Assembly: GCA_037178975.1 (NCBI GenBank)
Contig: JASJZH010000005.1
Location: forward strand, 4,154,001 to 4,218,000
Length of the DNA: 64,000 nucleotides
Source: Oscheius tipulae
Lineage: Eukaryota > Nematoda > Chromadorea > Rhabditida > Rhabditidae
Reading direction: 5' to 3'
The position numbers and the translations under genes are program-made. Position 1 is the first letter of the stretch. Each line of letters starts with the position of its first letter. A model generated the notes under the pieces. The model ran no database searches. It was not told where the DNA came from and saw nothing but the letters and a program-made list of their open reading frames with translations. Shown in pieces: positions 10,972-20,914 of the stretch.

Positions 10972-12361
10972 CTAACTGACCGGTTTCTTGTCAAGAATGT
11001 TGCTCTGAATTTCGGGAGGAATGTAGTCTTTCACGTCATCGATTTCAGGGGTACACATTTCAGTCTCGATGTCGTAGGGACCCGGCTGCATCGTGCTACA
11101 TCTACAAACGGGAAAGATAATAGTATTGCATATAACCCACTTGCAATCGTCGTCAATGCTCTTGTGACTTGTGACTCTCGAAGGAGTCGCAGTGACTCTC
11201 GTTGTTGATTGTGCCTTGAGCTGTTTGCAGAAATCGCAGAAGACACTGAAGGCGATAGTTTCAATGGATTTTCTCAACCCACCAAGTTCCTTCGAGCTTG
11301 GCACATGGACACTGATTGACTTTCTCGTCAATCTTTTTGTTACAGGGAAGAGTCGGATGTGAGGGATCGGGAGTTCCGCCTACTCGCATCTCGATCTCGG
11401 CTATCAGATTCTTGATCGGTTTCTCGATCATCACACCTGGAGTCTCTATTTTTAGAAGAGCAAAAGACAAACCTTCTGCCTTGATCTTGATGCATCCAGG
11501 AATGACGGGATTCTTGGGAATCAACTGGATTTTATCCGGATTGAACCGGATACTGGGTTTGTATTTTGAGACATCGATGCCCTTCCTTGTTAGATAAACT
11601 GAAACGCGATCTTTATCCAGAGTCGGACGAAACCGATTGACATGAAACACTCTGTGAAAAACTCGTTACAGACAGTTCCGGAAGACATATACTACAGAGG
11701 ACAACATCTGGGCGATACAGATCTAAACTGTTCAGCTCAAGGCTGTCTGTGTTTATCATATGTCTGCGATCCGGGACTCGAACCACGACTGACATGTCAA
11801 TCTGTTGCCAAATGATTAGATGATCAGTTAGCTCTAATTAGAATGTCACTACATGATCAATTCTGGTTTTAGAGAAATACCTGAAATTGTAAGATACGAG
11901 TGTCCCAGGTCTACAGAGACAAAAAAGAATAACGTGACAATTTGATACAGAAGAAGAGTCGGATGTCTTGACTTACAGGAAGATATTCTGGGTGAGAGTG
12001 AAATCTGCTGCAATAAGTTAGAGAAGCGGCAACGAACAAGATCTACTAATTATGAGAACTACTGTTAGAGTTTGACCGGCAGATCAGCTATCCAGAGTTC
12101 ATTTCCCCGCGCGGATCGTCTCTCCGTGACCGCAATCTCGCTCTCTCATCGATTCAGCAAGGCGTTGCGTGTTAAAAGATTATCACAACAGGTTCATGGA
12201 TCCCCTGACTTTCTCTATATCACCCTCATGTAAGTTATAGTCAAAAAAGAAGGCAACTGACCCGGAGAACAGGCTCCAGAGACTCGAATATCGACCTCAG
12301 CCTTGTCTTGACCATTGACAATAGTGACAAGAAGAAGGAGAGACAGGAGAAGGGACGACAT
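10972..12361 (-). CDS. Secreted cysteine-containing nematode protein
   Basis: Six exons join in phase into about 240 residues. A signal peptide (MSSLLLSLLLLVTIVNGQ) is followed by a beta-rich region (DFTLTQNIFLPGTLVSYNFR, VFHVNRFRPTL, PSIRFNPDKIQL, PGCIKIKAEG) and a cysteine cluster (LPCNKK, QCPCAKLEGTCVFCDFCKQL, DDDCKCST). I do not recognise a named domain. The layout resembles uncharacterised secreted proteins conserved among nematodes. Two introns are about 220-250 nt, long for this window, and the one at roughly 11660-11880 contains a tRNA B-box-like sequence. The ATG lies only about 100 bp downstream of the S28 peptidase stop on the same strand, with a cgcgcag acceptor between, so the two may be co-transcribed. 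Confidence 0.75.
11700..11825 (-). other. Degenerate tRNA-like internal promoter (B box)
   Basis: Inside an intron the minus strand reads GTGGTTCGAGTCC, matching the tRNA B-box consensus GGTTCGANNCC, followed by CGGATCGCAGACA. The T-arm pairs at only about three of five positions and no matching acceptor stem is visible on the 5' side, so this is not an intact tRNA gene. A tRNA-derived relic or SINE head is possible. Confidence 0.25.
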
Positions 12362-12460
12362 GGCCGGACTGCGCGAACACGACCCGCCCGCCCCTCGGCG
12401 CCAATCCGCGCATCAGCACTCGATTCGGACTTACAGGAAACAGATTCTTTATTCACTCGT

Positions 12461-15400
12461 TCAATAAGTCAAAGGCTTGTAGGTGGCCCCGATGAAGTAG
12501 GCCACCTCTCTGTTGATCGTATCTCTTGCCATATCCAGTCCCGTGGGCTCACCTGCGTATCTGAATTTGGTTCTTTATTTGGATAGAATGAAACATACTT
12601 GGGATACATGTCACTGCAATGTCCAGCCTCTGAAACACTTCAGATTAAGTGTACTGTAAAGACTTACTGTCGACTTTCACTGGAGTCACATGGTTGTTTG
12701 GATCGGCGTTGTAGATTCCCAGAACGTGCCACTAAATGGCAATGAAAGGTAATGACAGTCAACTCACTGGATCGTACATTCCGTTGGGCAGGACCACGTT
12801 TGTTGCCTGAACTCTTTTCTCTACACCCATATTCAGTGAACTACCTTGTATCCCTCGATACCTCCGTACTTGGCTAGAGTCTTGTCGTTTCTGTCTCTGA
12901 TGTACTTGATATTGACGGAAGGGTCGAACATCTGGGTGCACATGTCAACAAAGTAGCTGAAAGACATATATTATATGATGGGAGAGCTCCACAAACTTGA
13001 GAGGAATAATTTGCTGGAAGACGTTTCTGCCCTGGTCAGTCGTCTGTAGCACTCCGAGTTCGTTGCTGAAAGTGAGAGATAAACAAAAAACATCAAAATT
13101 ACCAGCAGAGCCACATCCATCCCCTACCAGCAGCATTATCAGTCGAAGCGTCGTAGGTCGTGTTCGAAAGATCGACCATCATGCTCGAGTAGCTGTTGTC
13201 TACGCCCGGAGTTGAGTTGGTTTTGAGCTGGTTGTACTGAAAAGAGTATCTCTGGAGCTGACTTCAAAAATACCCAGTTGTAGACGTTCATAACTCTCTG
13301 AGGAAGACTCTCCACTGACGTGTCCGTCATGATATTGCACAGACCAGAAGCTCCAAGACCGCCCATGGTAGCACTGTCCTAAAGGAAGGAATAGCAAGAC
13401 CTGTCTATCTACCTACTCTTCCATCATAAGTGTACTGGATGGTGTCCTGGAAGACTCCAAAGATATTACTGAAGAAGTTATCGACATCTAGTTGGGTCAC
13501 GGAGTTATCTTTGAAGGGAGGATTCGGCCTGTACTTGTTGAAGAACTAAGGAGAGAAACCTACTTGAAGATGTTGTTGAGCTGATTCCTTCCGTCGTTGC
13601 TCAAACTCCACTGCTGCATCTGGGTGAAGGCGTCATTCGTTGCATTCGAGCAAGCTCCAGTGGTATCAGTGTCTTGCAGAACGAAATTGACCACCTGGGC
13701 ATATTCTGAAAGGAACTTTCGTTACTGGAAGTGTGGGAGAACTCACGGAAGAAGTCTAAGGTCCACAGCATTGGGGCACTACTCTAAAGTTGTCTGTTGA
13801 ACCCAAGAGTATGAGAGAACTCACAGCCACAGCTCCTACAGTATCCTGAGGGTATCTCATACGGAAAAGGGCAGACAGGGCTCCGGGATATGAGCCACCG
13901 AAGGTTACCCACTTCGGGCTCGTATAGTTAAATTTAGTATTCATTTTCTGGATAAACTGGTGGATATCTTCCAGCGCCTGATCCATGTTACAGACCTTCA
14001 GATGGTCGAAGGTCAGGTCCCTTCAAGTTGGAGTTAGATTTCAAACAGAGACATACGGGTAAGGCCTAGAGAAGCCGAAGCATCTGTGTTCCAATTGGAA
14101 AACGTCAGCTCCGTAGAGCTGAGCCAGTTTGAGATAAGTGTAGTTGCCATTGACAATCCATTTGTTAGTGGCGATAGACTCTCCCTGGATCAGCAGAAAT
14201 ACCACATTCTTGTCGAGCTGGCGGTAGTTCGAATTGTGCCAGTAGCGCTGAAAAGTAAATTTATCACCTCTTGCAAGGGATAGTCACAGGATCAACACTT
14301 TCTGTCAAGGTGTCCATTGTCAAGCACTGTCATTCGCTGTGTCTCAGCTGCGCCCATTCTTCCTTTGTCAGACTATTTTAACCGTTCTTCTATCGTACTG
14401 TTTCCCACCTGTCTCCCAGCATGTCTCTTAAGTCTACTGTGAACTATCATCTTGTCTTTTCTCAACTACGGGATCAGGAGCAGCCTTCTTCAAACTACCG
14501 AAGTCTCAAACTGGCTTGGCATGCTACCTCTAATCCTAACGCTCTTAATGCCTCCGTGTGTTTGTATCCAAACAAACAAAACTTCGATGTTACAACCCCA
14601 GCTCCCCAACAATTTGGCAAGTCGAGACAAATCGGACCTCTACGCAGCTATCGCCGAATAGTTAGTTGGACGCCTCACTCGCCAACAGCCTCCCCTCTGG
14701 TCTCCGCATGTTCCCGAAGAAGAAGTTCGCCAGGACGACGAGGCAGGAAAGAAAGAAAAATGCCGAAGACGAGAAGGACGACGAGACGGCGCGTGCTATG
14801 AAGGTGGCCAGGAGCAACGACGAAGAGAGCCAAAATGTCAAGCAGGCGGGTAGTCGGCCTCAGAAGAAGCTCATCTTCGGCTTCGCCAAGAAGACGACGG
14901 ATCTCGGCGCGAAGGGCCTGAAGGACCAGTTCGGCACGATGAAGAGAATCTGCGACTGGGAGAACATGAAGATCTTCATGGATAGCAACAACAAGGGCAA
15001 AAATCGCTACAAGGACGTCGGATGTCTGGACGGATCGAGAGTCAAGCTCAAGAACTCCGAGAACGACTACATTCACGCGAACTACGTCAAGACACCCGCA
15101 TCGGACAAGCGATTCATCTGTGCTCAGGCTCCGCTCGAGAAGACCTGCGCCGACTTCTGGGCCATGATCATGCAGGAGTGCTGTGAAAACATTAGTGAGT
15201 CTTTTATCTATTCATACTACCCTTGTTAGTCAAAGACTGGGACCTATTGAGCGTATCTAAACGTCGATGTTTGTTTTTCCACGTAGCGCAGTTAGGGCTT
15301 CTACTACGGAACCAAACAAGCCGTGTTCGATTCCCAAGTGCAGTAACGTCGTTAGAGACTCCTCTACGTTGTTAGTTTGTCTATTCTGTGACCAAGGTGT

Positions 15401-16304
15401 ATATAGTTCAACACATGCCGTCTCTAATCGTTCCAATATGCAATGTCTTGCAGTCATGCTCTGCAACCTGACCGAAAAGGGCGCCAAGAAGTGTCACAAG
15501 TACTTCCCGACCAATCCGGACGAGACGCTGATCTTCGACAACTACACGGCTCGTTGTATCAGCAGACAAGACTTCAAGTTCAAGTGCAACACCAGCGCTG
15601 TGATCAAGGAGACGCAGCTGGAGGTGAAGTGTGAGGGCAAGAGTCAGGAACTGAAGCATTACCACTGGGTCGACTGGCCGGATCGTGGAGTTCCCCATGC
15701 TGACATGGCCATCATTGAGCTGCTCAAGGCCATCTGTGTGACAAAGACCCCGATCGTCGTCCACTGCAGCGCCGGAATCGGAAGAACGGGAAGCGTGGTG
15801 TTGATCGAGTACATTCTGGAGATGGTACAGAATGGCCAGGTCGTCGACGACTGCGCTGTCCTGCTCCGCGAGCTACGAAACCAGCGAGCCAAGTGTGCAG
15901 ACCGACCAGCAGTACCTCTACGTCCACATGGTTCTTCTCAACTACTGGGAGAATCTTCTCGGCGCCACCTTCAAGCCCCACCTGGACAAGTTCACGAAGC
16001 AATACAAGGCTCTCGTCGTCGAAAAGTGATCAGGAAATAATAATAATGCAGAGTGCACTCTTATTTTTTTCTATTATTACCTGTTGATACGTGGCAGTGT
16101 TGGTCGAATCGAAATTGTCAACTTTAGACGTAGTGTTATCTAGGATTACGCCATCAGGAAGGGGGATATCGGGCTCCGCATCGAAAACCCTGTTGTGTGG
16201 CCTGTGGAAGGGGAAGTAGGCCACAGAACTAGCTAAATTCTCAATGAAAAAGACTGAAGATCAATTGAATTACCAACGAGAGCGAGAACCAGAAGTGGCT
16301 TCAT
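12461..16304 (-). CDS. S28 serine carboxypeptidase (prolylcarboxypeptidase/TSSP-like), host of a nested gene
   Basis: Exon 1-2 encode a signal peptide (MKPLLVLALVASSVAYFPF) and pro-region ending TATYQQ. After an intron of about 1.75 kb the frame resumes in phase 0 at CLTMDTLTESVDP and continues RYWHNSNYRQLDKNVVFLLI. The catalytic triad of family S28 is visible: Ser in FGGSYPGALS, Asp in NGMYDPWHVLG and His in AGHCSDMY. The protein ends FIGATYKPLTY; an AATAAA signal (12448-12453 on this strand) follows the stop closely. It would be a secreted or lysosomal peptidase cutting near proline. Other introns are about 35-42 nt. The large intron contains a complete phosphatase gene on the other strand. 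Confidence 0.85.
14708..16029 (+). CDS. Protein tyrosine phosphatase, nested in S28 intron, with apparent frameshift
   Basis: Single-domain classical PTP. A charged N-terminus (MFPKKKFARTTRQERKKNAE) leads to GKNRYKDVGCLDGSRVKL, NDYIHANYVKTP, FICAQAPLEKTCADFWAMI, the WPD-type loop HYHWVDWPDRGVP and the P-loop VHCSAGIGRTGS with catalytic Cys and Arg. The NxxGKNRYKDVGCLD style matches the large nematode expansion of small, often sperm-expressed PTPs (family knowledge). Near 15891-15900 the frame breaks: LLRELRNQRAKC is in one frame and VQTDQQYLYVHMVLLNYW in the next. About two bases appear missing from the conserved QRxxxVQT block. The rest is open to the TGA. The one intron (about 15195-15453) is 260 nt and holds a B-box-like sequence. 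Confidence 0.85.
15265..15355 (+). other. Second degenerate tRNA-like segment in an intron
   Basis: In the PTP intron the sequence CGTAGCGCAGTTAGG resembles a tRNA A box, and GTGTTCGATTCCC about 35 bases on resembles a B box. The stems do not pair well, so it is not an intact tRNA. A tRNA-derived relic is the modest interpretation. Confidence 0.25.
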
Positions 16305-16410
16305 GTCCTCGGGGAGAGATAAGCAGTGAAACAGAAGAAGATGATAAGGGGAAATTTGATAGGCGTGACAAGAAGAAGAGAGGGTTAAAAAGATTTATAA
16401 ACGTAACAAA

Positions 16411-18354
16411 CTAATCGCTGTCACCATCATCTGTGAAGTCGAACGGGACGAAGCGCGACTTTAGCTGGTCACAGAGCTCGGCCTCCTTCGTCTTCGAGAG
16501 ATTCACAGCTCGCCAATCTACTTTTCCCTCGCAGTTCAAAATAGGCGGGCTGGCAAGGACCTGGATTAAGTTTAGCCATTTTCAACAAATCAAAAACTCA
16601 CTTCTCTTCCAAACTGAAGAGGAAATCCCCTCATCTCCCTGGTGAAAAGACGAGATCCGTCGGGCAGCTCCGCGAAGAAATATGGACAGCCTTCATTCAC
16701 GAGATCTGCTAACTAGAAGGCTTCAATTTTTTGAATCAAAAAAAGAGACCCTACATCTTGGTCTTCTTCTACGACAGAGAGTTCAATACCGGCCATGGCT
16801 GCCTGGTTGAAGAAGGCTCCTTTCAACGCCTTCACGCAGTCTTTGGGGATCGGAACCATGTTGACCTGCATGTGTTGAGCCCGGTAGTTCCTCTCAAAAC
16901 AGACCAGCACTTTACCGGCCTAAAACATTTTAATGGATAGAGAAAATATGGAGGGGTCCCTTATCCGCTGCGAGAGTGAATGCCTCCTTGTACTTTTTCA
17001 ACTCTTCGCGTACTTCCGAAGGAGCAGCGACCAGGGATTGAATATGTCCTAGAAAATCTGCCTACTGGACAAAAACGAACACAAACCTATAGTCAGGACG
17101 AGTACGTGATCGTCGGTAAGAGGTCCTTTAGGCATGGCCGCGTAGCAAGAACTGCCGATGGAGACGATCAGGTGTTTCTCGGCGTCAACATTCGACAGAC
17201 AGAACCAGCAGGGTGCGGCTGGCCTTTTCTCGCCTCCTCCTTGGAAATCGTGTTTCCTTTTCCGCTCTCTCGCTCCCACATTGTCGTCTTCGGCATAATG
17301 GTCGAATCTGTACTGGGCACCGTTCGATTTGGCTGCAGCAGATGCTTCGACGGCCTCTTTGGCCAAGATTTCCGTGATTATTTCCATGTAGGGGAACTCG
17401 GACACGTTGGGAGGCTGCTGGGTCAGTTCTTCGCGCGAGAGTTTTTTCATCGGCTAAAGGTTGAATAACAAAAATCAAGGAAAGAGGAAACCTGGAGATT
17501 GAAAGCATACAACCATTTCTGTTTCTCGACATTTTCCACAGGCGACAGTCCAATGAACCTTGTGGGATGCTGTGCCGCCTCTAGCAACACGCGATGGTTT
17601 CTGCACCCTTTTGTTCTTATATGGACAGTGCCTATAATACCTGTAAGGCTGTCTCTCATAGTGAATTCCCATCCCAGCAAAATGATATCGGGGTTTCAGC
17701 CCGGCCGCCAGTCTCGAAATCAACGCCGATCCTTCGACTTCTTTGCTTGGTGTGTTGTGAGCATGTTTCCACACTTCGGCTGGCCAAACCGACGTGAGCA
17801 GAATGTCGACTCCCAGGAATCCTGACTGTGTTTTTATCGGTACGAGAAGTTCCTACAAACTACGATAATTCCAGAAAGAAAATGATCAAACTTGAACATC
17901 CTCGCTGTTGAACTGGCAGGCATTAGACGTCGCTCCTTCAACTCCACTCAAATAAGCGATTTGTAAACCAGTGGCCGTGTTCAGGATGCCTCTTTTACCG
18001 AGATATGTGACGCTGGAGGAGAATTCGATAGAGTCTTCGGGATAATAAGCTGATGTCGAAGGAGAACAAGGACCTGAGCAGCTTGCATTGACGGAAATTA
18101 ATGTCTCTCACCTAGGATGTATGTGGAAACGGGAAATTCCAACTCTCCGCTGACGACTTTCTGATTCATATCGTCGTCTTGGCCGAAGAACTCTCCCAGA
18201 CAGATAAGCATGTCAAATGGGCCATTCTGAAGGACAAACCAGTTGTAAAGAGCAATAAGAGGCTAACCTTCTTGTTTATAAGAGCCACCTTCTTAATGAG
18301 CTGTTGAAATCGCCCATTGACATCTCCACAACAAAGTATCTTTGCTTGTGACAT
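16411..18354 (-). CDS. CWF19L1: CWF19-like protein 1
   Basis: About eight exons join in phase. The N-terminal metallophosphatase-like half begins MSQAKILCCGDVNGRFQQL and continues FDMLICLGEFFGQDD. A central region holds HFAGMGIHYERQPYRYY and TRFIGLSPVENVEKQKWLYA. The CwfJ C-terminal domains follow: APCWFCLSNVDAEKHLIVSI with the CxxC, KGPLTDDHVLVLTIGH with the HIT-like His, and the end block YFFAELPDGSRLFTREMRGF, FPLQFGREVL. The protein stops after FDFTDDGDSD at 16411. CWF19L1 is linked to post-catalytic spliceosomes and intron lariat debranching. The start ATG directly follows gtttttcag, a clear trans-splice acceptor. Confidence 0.93.
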
Positions 18355-18614
18355 CTGAAAAACACTCTGTAAACAAGGAACATATCGAGAAAGAAGAAAT
18401 GTTGAGAATTTCGTTTTTGAACTAAATCCTAGTTGAAACAATTATCGTTGTGGGACGCGGTCTGTACATACAACATTTCTAGTTGCTGCTCTCCCCCTAA
18501 AGTAATAAAAAACAAAGCAAAAAAGGTAAAGAGAAGGGGGGCAGTATGGGAGAAACTCATAGAATCCTGGGAGAAGTTGAATTTATTCAAATTTCAAAAT
18601 TCGCGCGCTCATTA
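18355..18614. other. Upstream region of CWF19L1
   Basis: About 260 bp that includes the probable outron and promoter of the minus-strand CWF19L1 gene and A-rich sequence (aaagtaataaaaaac). It ends at the start of the inverted-repeat transposon. No gene is seen. Confidence 0.4.
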
Positions 18615-18800
18615 AACTTGACTTGAAAGATCTTGTCAACTCGGCAAGTAGCCAGAAGCGAGCTGAAATTCAAGTGTTCCCCGTGTGCTGCTTGTGCTGT
18701 TCGTCTCCAACGAAGCAAGGTCAGGTGTTTCAACTTTTTTTTTTTTAGAAAGTTTGTTCTACCGTCGCACTGTCTTTTGGTTTCCTTTCTCTCTCACCTC
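18615..18800 (+). repeat. Left terminal inverted repeat
   Basis: The arm begins aacttgacttgaaagatctt and contains a poly-T run (18733-18746) before agaaagtttgttctaccg. It pairs with the inverted arm at the right end. A tttaggc-like terminal motif of known superfamilies is not obvious. Confidence 0.8.
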
Positions 18801-18852
18801 GACTAGGGCATGTGGTAGTCCCGAGTAACACAGACCCGAATACTCTAAGTCT

Positions 18853-19359
18853 TTAGCCTGAACTAGTCAAATCGGTCTTTAGATATCTCTTCGGAGTCAA
18901 GCCAGAGAACGGGGTGCCATCGAGATGGATAGAGATTAGTCGTTGGAAATGATAAAGAGCGAGTGCAACACTCTTACCTGCTGCATGCGCCATGTCATTG
19001 CAAGCAAACGTCAAGATGGTACGGGCGCCTATCTCTAACGGCAGCGCAAGACTTTGCTGCTCCACAATCAAACAACTGTTATAGCATTGTACTGTTTTCA
19101 GAAGATCGGTCGCTGAAGGGTCCTCGATGTGAACAGCCCGGAAAGATGCCGCTGGAAGACAGAGAGTGGTGCTGTTGTGAGGAGAACATAGCCGACGTGC
19201 TAAAGAGCTAAATGAGAGAATAGTGCTAATCCAACTGAAAATGCTATCTGGTAGACGGGTCATGACCCATTTTCGCAGGAAACTGCCGAAGAACACTTGC
19301 TCAAACGAAACTCGCGCGAAGTCTAGGAGGCTTATGATGCTGTCAGAAGAATCTGCCAT
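18853..19359 (-). CDS. Unrecognised open frame inside the transposon
   Basis: 168 codons starting MADSSDSIISLLDFARVSF and containing KTVQCYN and CNDMAHAAGKSVALALYHF. The composition looks helical and natural rather than random, and further open frames continue upstream on the same strand to about 19668 (MAHNALRDQNQQPYIQQWAS; FDMSSLPNDVVSLRDRYFS). I recognise neither a transposase signature nor a host family. It may be the remains of the transposon's own gene or a trapped host gene. Confidence 0.3.
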   Translation of the reverse strand: MADSSDSIISLLDFARVSFEQVFFGSFLRKWVMTRLPDSIFSWISTILSFSSLARRLCSPHNSTTLCLPAASFRAVHIEDPSATDLLKTVQCYNSCLIVEQQSLALPLEIGARTILTFACNDMAHAAGKSVALALYHFQRLISIHLDGTPFSGLTPKRYLKTDLTSSG

Positions 19360-20029
19360 TGTGATAAGTCACTGGTTCGATGCCCAAAGAGCTGCTCAGT
19401 TCTGGAAAAGTATCGATCCCGCAGGCTGACGACATCATTTGGGAGACTGGACATGTCGAATTTTTGCTGAACGCCGAAAAGAAGTAGATTGCTCGAAATA
19501 CGGTCTGCATGACTGTCGCGAGAAGTGCCGGATGCTGTCCTGGAGTCTATCAGAAACATTGGATGCCCACTGCTGGATATAAGGTTGCTGATTCTGGTCT
19601 CGGAGAGCGTTATGAGCCATGTGGAAAAGAGAGTACACTGCTGAACGAATGTCTCTCAAAAAACGCAAAGAATACGAAGCCGAATACGCTGACGAGATTT
19701 TGAAGACCGGTCACGCTCGATTTTTGTGAAAGTGTAGACGTGTCATGCCCGACTTTTTTTTCAGAATTTCGACGTGTCAGGAGGCTATGACAGGTCAAGT
19801 CACGTTTGACAATGAGGCGAATAAGCAAGATAGAAGTAGCATGAGCGACAGTGTGCGAAAAATATGTGGGACTGGAACTGTGGGCTTCAAACATAGGGTG
19901 AGCCAGAAACAAAACTAACCGTTTCTGGCGTCGAACACGGTTTGAAAACAAGGCAGAAGTAGAGCAGCCAAATCTAGCTTCCTCGTATTCAATTTTGCGT
20001 TTTCTAGTAATTTATAACGACCAGTCTCT

Positions 20030-20308
20030 ACCCATCTCGACGGCAGAGAAAGGGAACCAAAAGACAGTGCTAAAGGGTGTCGGGTTTTTGTGGGCAGTAG
20101 AATTTCATGAGCGAAAGGTAATCAAAAAACAGTGCGACGGTAGAACAAACTTTTTAAAAAGTAAAAACACCTGACCTTGCTTTGTTGGAGACGAACAGCA
20201 CAAGCGAGCAACTGACGGGCCTTCAGTTGGAGTCACAAAGTTGACAAGACATGAGAAGAACTCCCTTCTTTCTACTTGTCGAGTTGACAAGATCTGGCAA
20301 GTCAAGTT
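20030..20308 (-). repeat. Right terminal inverted repeat
   Basis: Read on the minus strand, it begins aacttgacttgccagatctt and follows the left arm through the poly-T run and the cgtcgcactgt block. Here that block occurs twice, about 65 bp apart, suggesting an internal duplication at the right end or its loss at the left. Confidence 0.8.
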
Positions 20309-20389
20309 CGCTTACTTGATAAGTTGGGAACGTCAAGCCCTACAAGTAAAGAGTGCTATGAATCCTTTGTATTTTTCGTGGTACTTTTA

Positions 20390-20623
20390 CCTTGGAACAA
20401 TAGACCGAATCTCCCGTACCAAGAACAAGTTCGTTGTTTTCTTCAGAAGCAGAGCTCTGTGGAAAGTAATTGAAGAAGATTAATTCACCCGTCAGATTCA
20501 CTAGAACGCGGAACAGTTTCGCTGATCCGTACAGCCGCCTTTTCTGAACAAACACGAGTTAAATGCTAATCATGTTACCCATCTCTTCTCGAGATTATCC
20601 TCTCTTCTGCCTCCTCCACTCAT
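20390..20623 (-). CDS. Possible exons of an unknown gene next to the transposon
   Basis: The minus strand reads MSGGGRREDNLEKRW, then after a 35-nt GT..AG gap KRRLYGSAKLFRVLVN, then ENNELVLGTGDSVYCSK before a possible donor. The middle junction does not keep phase cleanly. Downstream exons would have to lie across the transposon. The start codon is only about 18 bp from the divergent start of the MGSCC gene, which argues against both starts being real. Low confidence. Confidence 0.22.
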
Positions 20624-20640
20624 TTGCAAAGTTCACATCA

Positions 20641-20914
20641 ATGGGGTCCTGCTGCTCCGACACCTGGAAAGAGGTATAGTTTTCCTCACTATTTCAATTC
20701 GTTTTCAGCCAGTAGAGGTCATAGAAAAGAAAACAAAGAGGGCAGATTCGTTCAAGAGTCAACACTCTAAACTTGGTGGAGATCGGAAGCAGAGTTACGT
20801 GATAACCGTGAGTCAAGGAGTCAAAGTAGTGAGAGTTATTGTTAGGAAACGACCATGCCAATGTCTTCACCGCCTCCGGAAGTCCATCCTCCCAACTTTT
20901 ACTTCTCCGGATAG
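20641..20914 (+). CDS. Tiny protein with N-terminal MGSCC lipidation motif
   Basis: Three small exons (introns about 36 and 38 nt, both phase 0) give about 67 residues: MGSCCSDTWKE, then PVEVIEKKTKRADSFKSQHS leading to QSYVIT, then ETTMPMSSPPPEVHPPNFYF and a TAG stop. Gly2 with following Ser and the Cys4-Cys5 pair is a classic dual N-myristoylation/palmitoylation signal, so attachment to the inner face of the plasma membrane is inferred. The remainder is polar and probably disordered. No family is recognised. Frame is kept at all junctions, but the short length limits confidence. Confidence 0.5.

Larger units (their letters stand above)
18615..20308. mobile_element. Decayed DNA transposon with long terminal inverted repeats
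   Basis: The first roughly 180-200 bp and the last roughly 200-280 bp are inverted copies of each other. Both ends open aacttgacttg, then share atcttgtcaactcg, ttgtgctgttcgtctccaac, aagcaaggtcaggtgttt, agtttgttctaccgtcgcac and ctttctct. The copies differ by scattered substitutions and by a stretch of about 65 bp next to a repeated gcactgt motif that is present only at the right end. Total length is near 1.7 kb. No clean target duplication is visible. The interior carries minus-strand open frames that I cannot match to a transposase, so the element is either non-autonomous or decayed. Confidence 0.8.

Noticed and set aside
11700-11825. Functional tRNA gene
   Set aside because: A B box is visible but the T-stem pairs at only three of five positions and no acceptor stem is found.
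14675-15076. 133-codon minus-strand frame opposite the PTP
   Set aside because: It is the antisense of a conserved PTP exon and adds nothing beyond codon-bias mirroring.
15841-15900. An intron removing the PTP frame break
   Set aside because: A GT..AG pair exists (gtcgtcgac to gtgcag), but splicing it would delete the conserved LRxQR block, so it is unlikely.
18853-20308. Intact autonomous transposon
   Set aside because: Inverted ends are clear, but no transposase motif can be read and the frames are interrupted.
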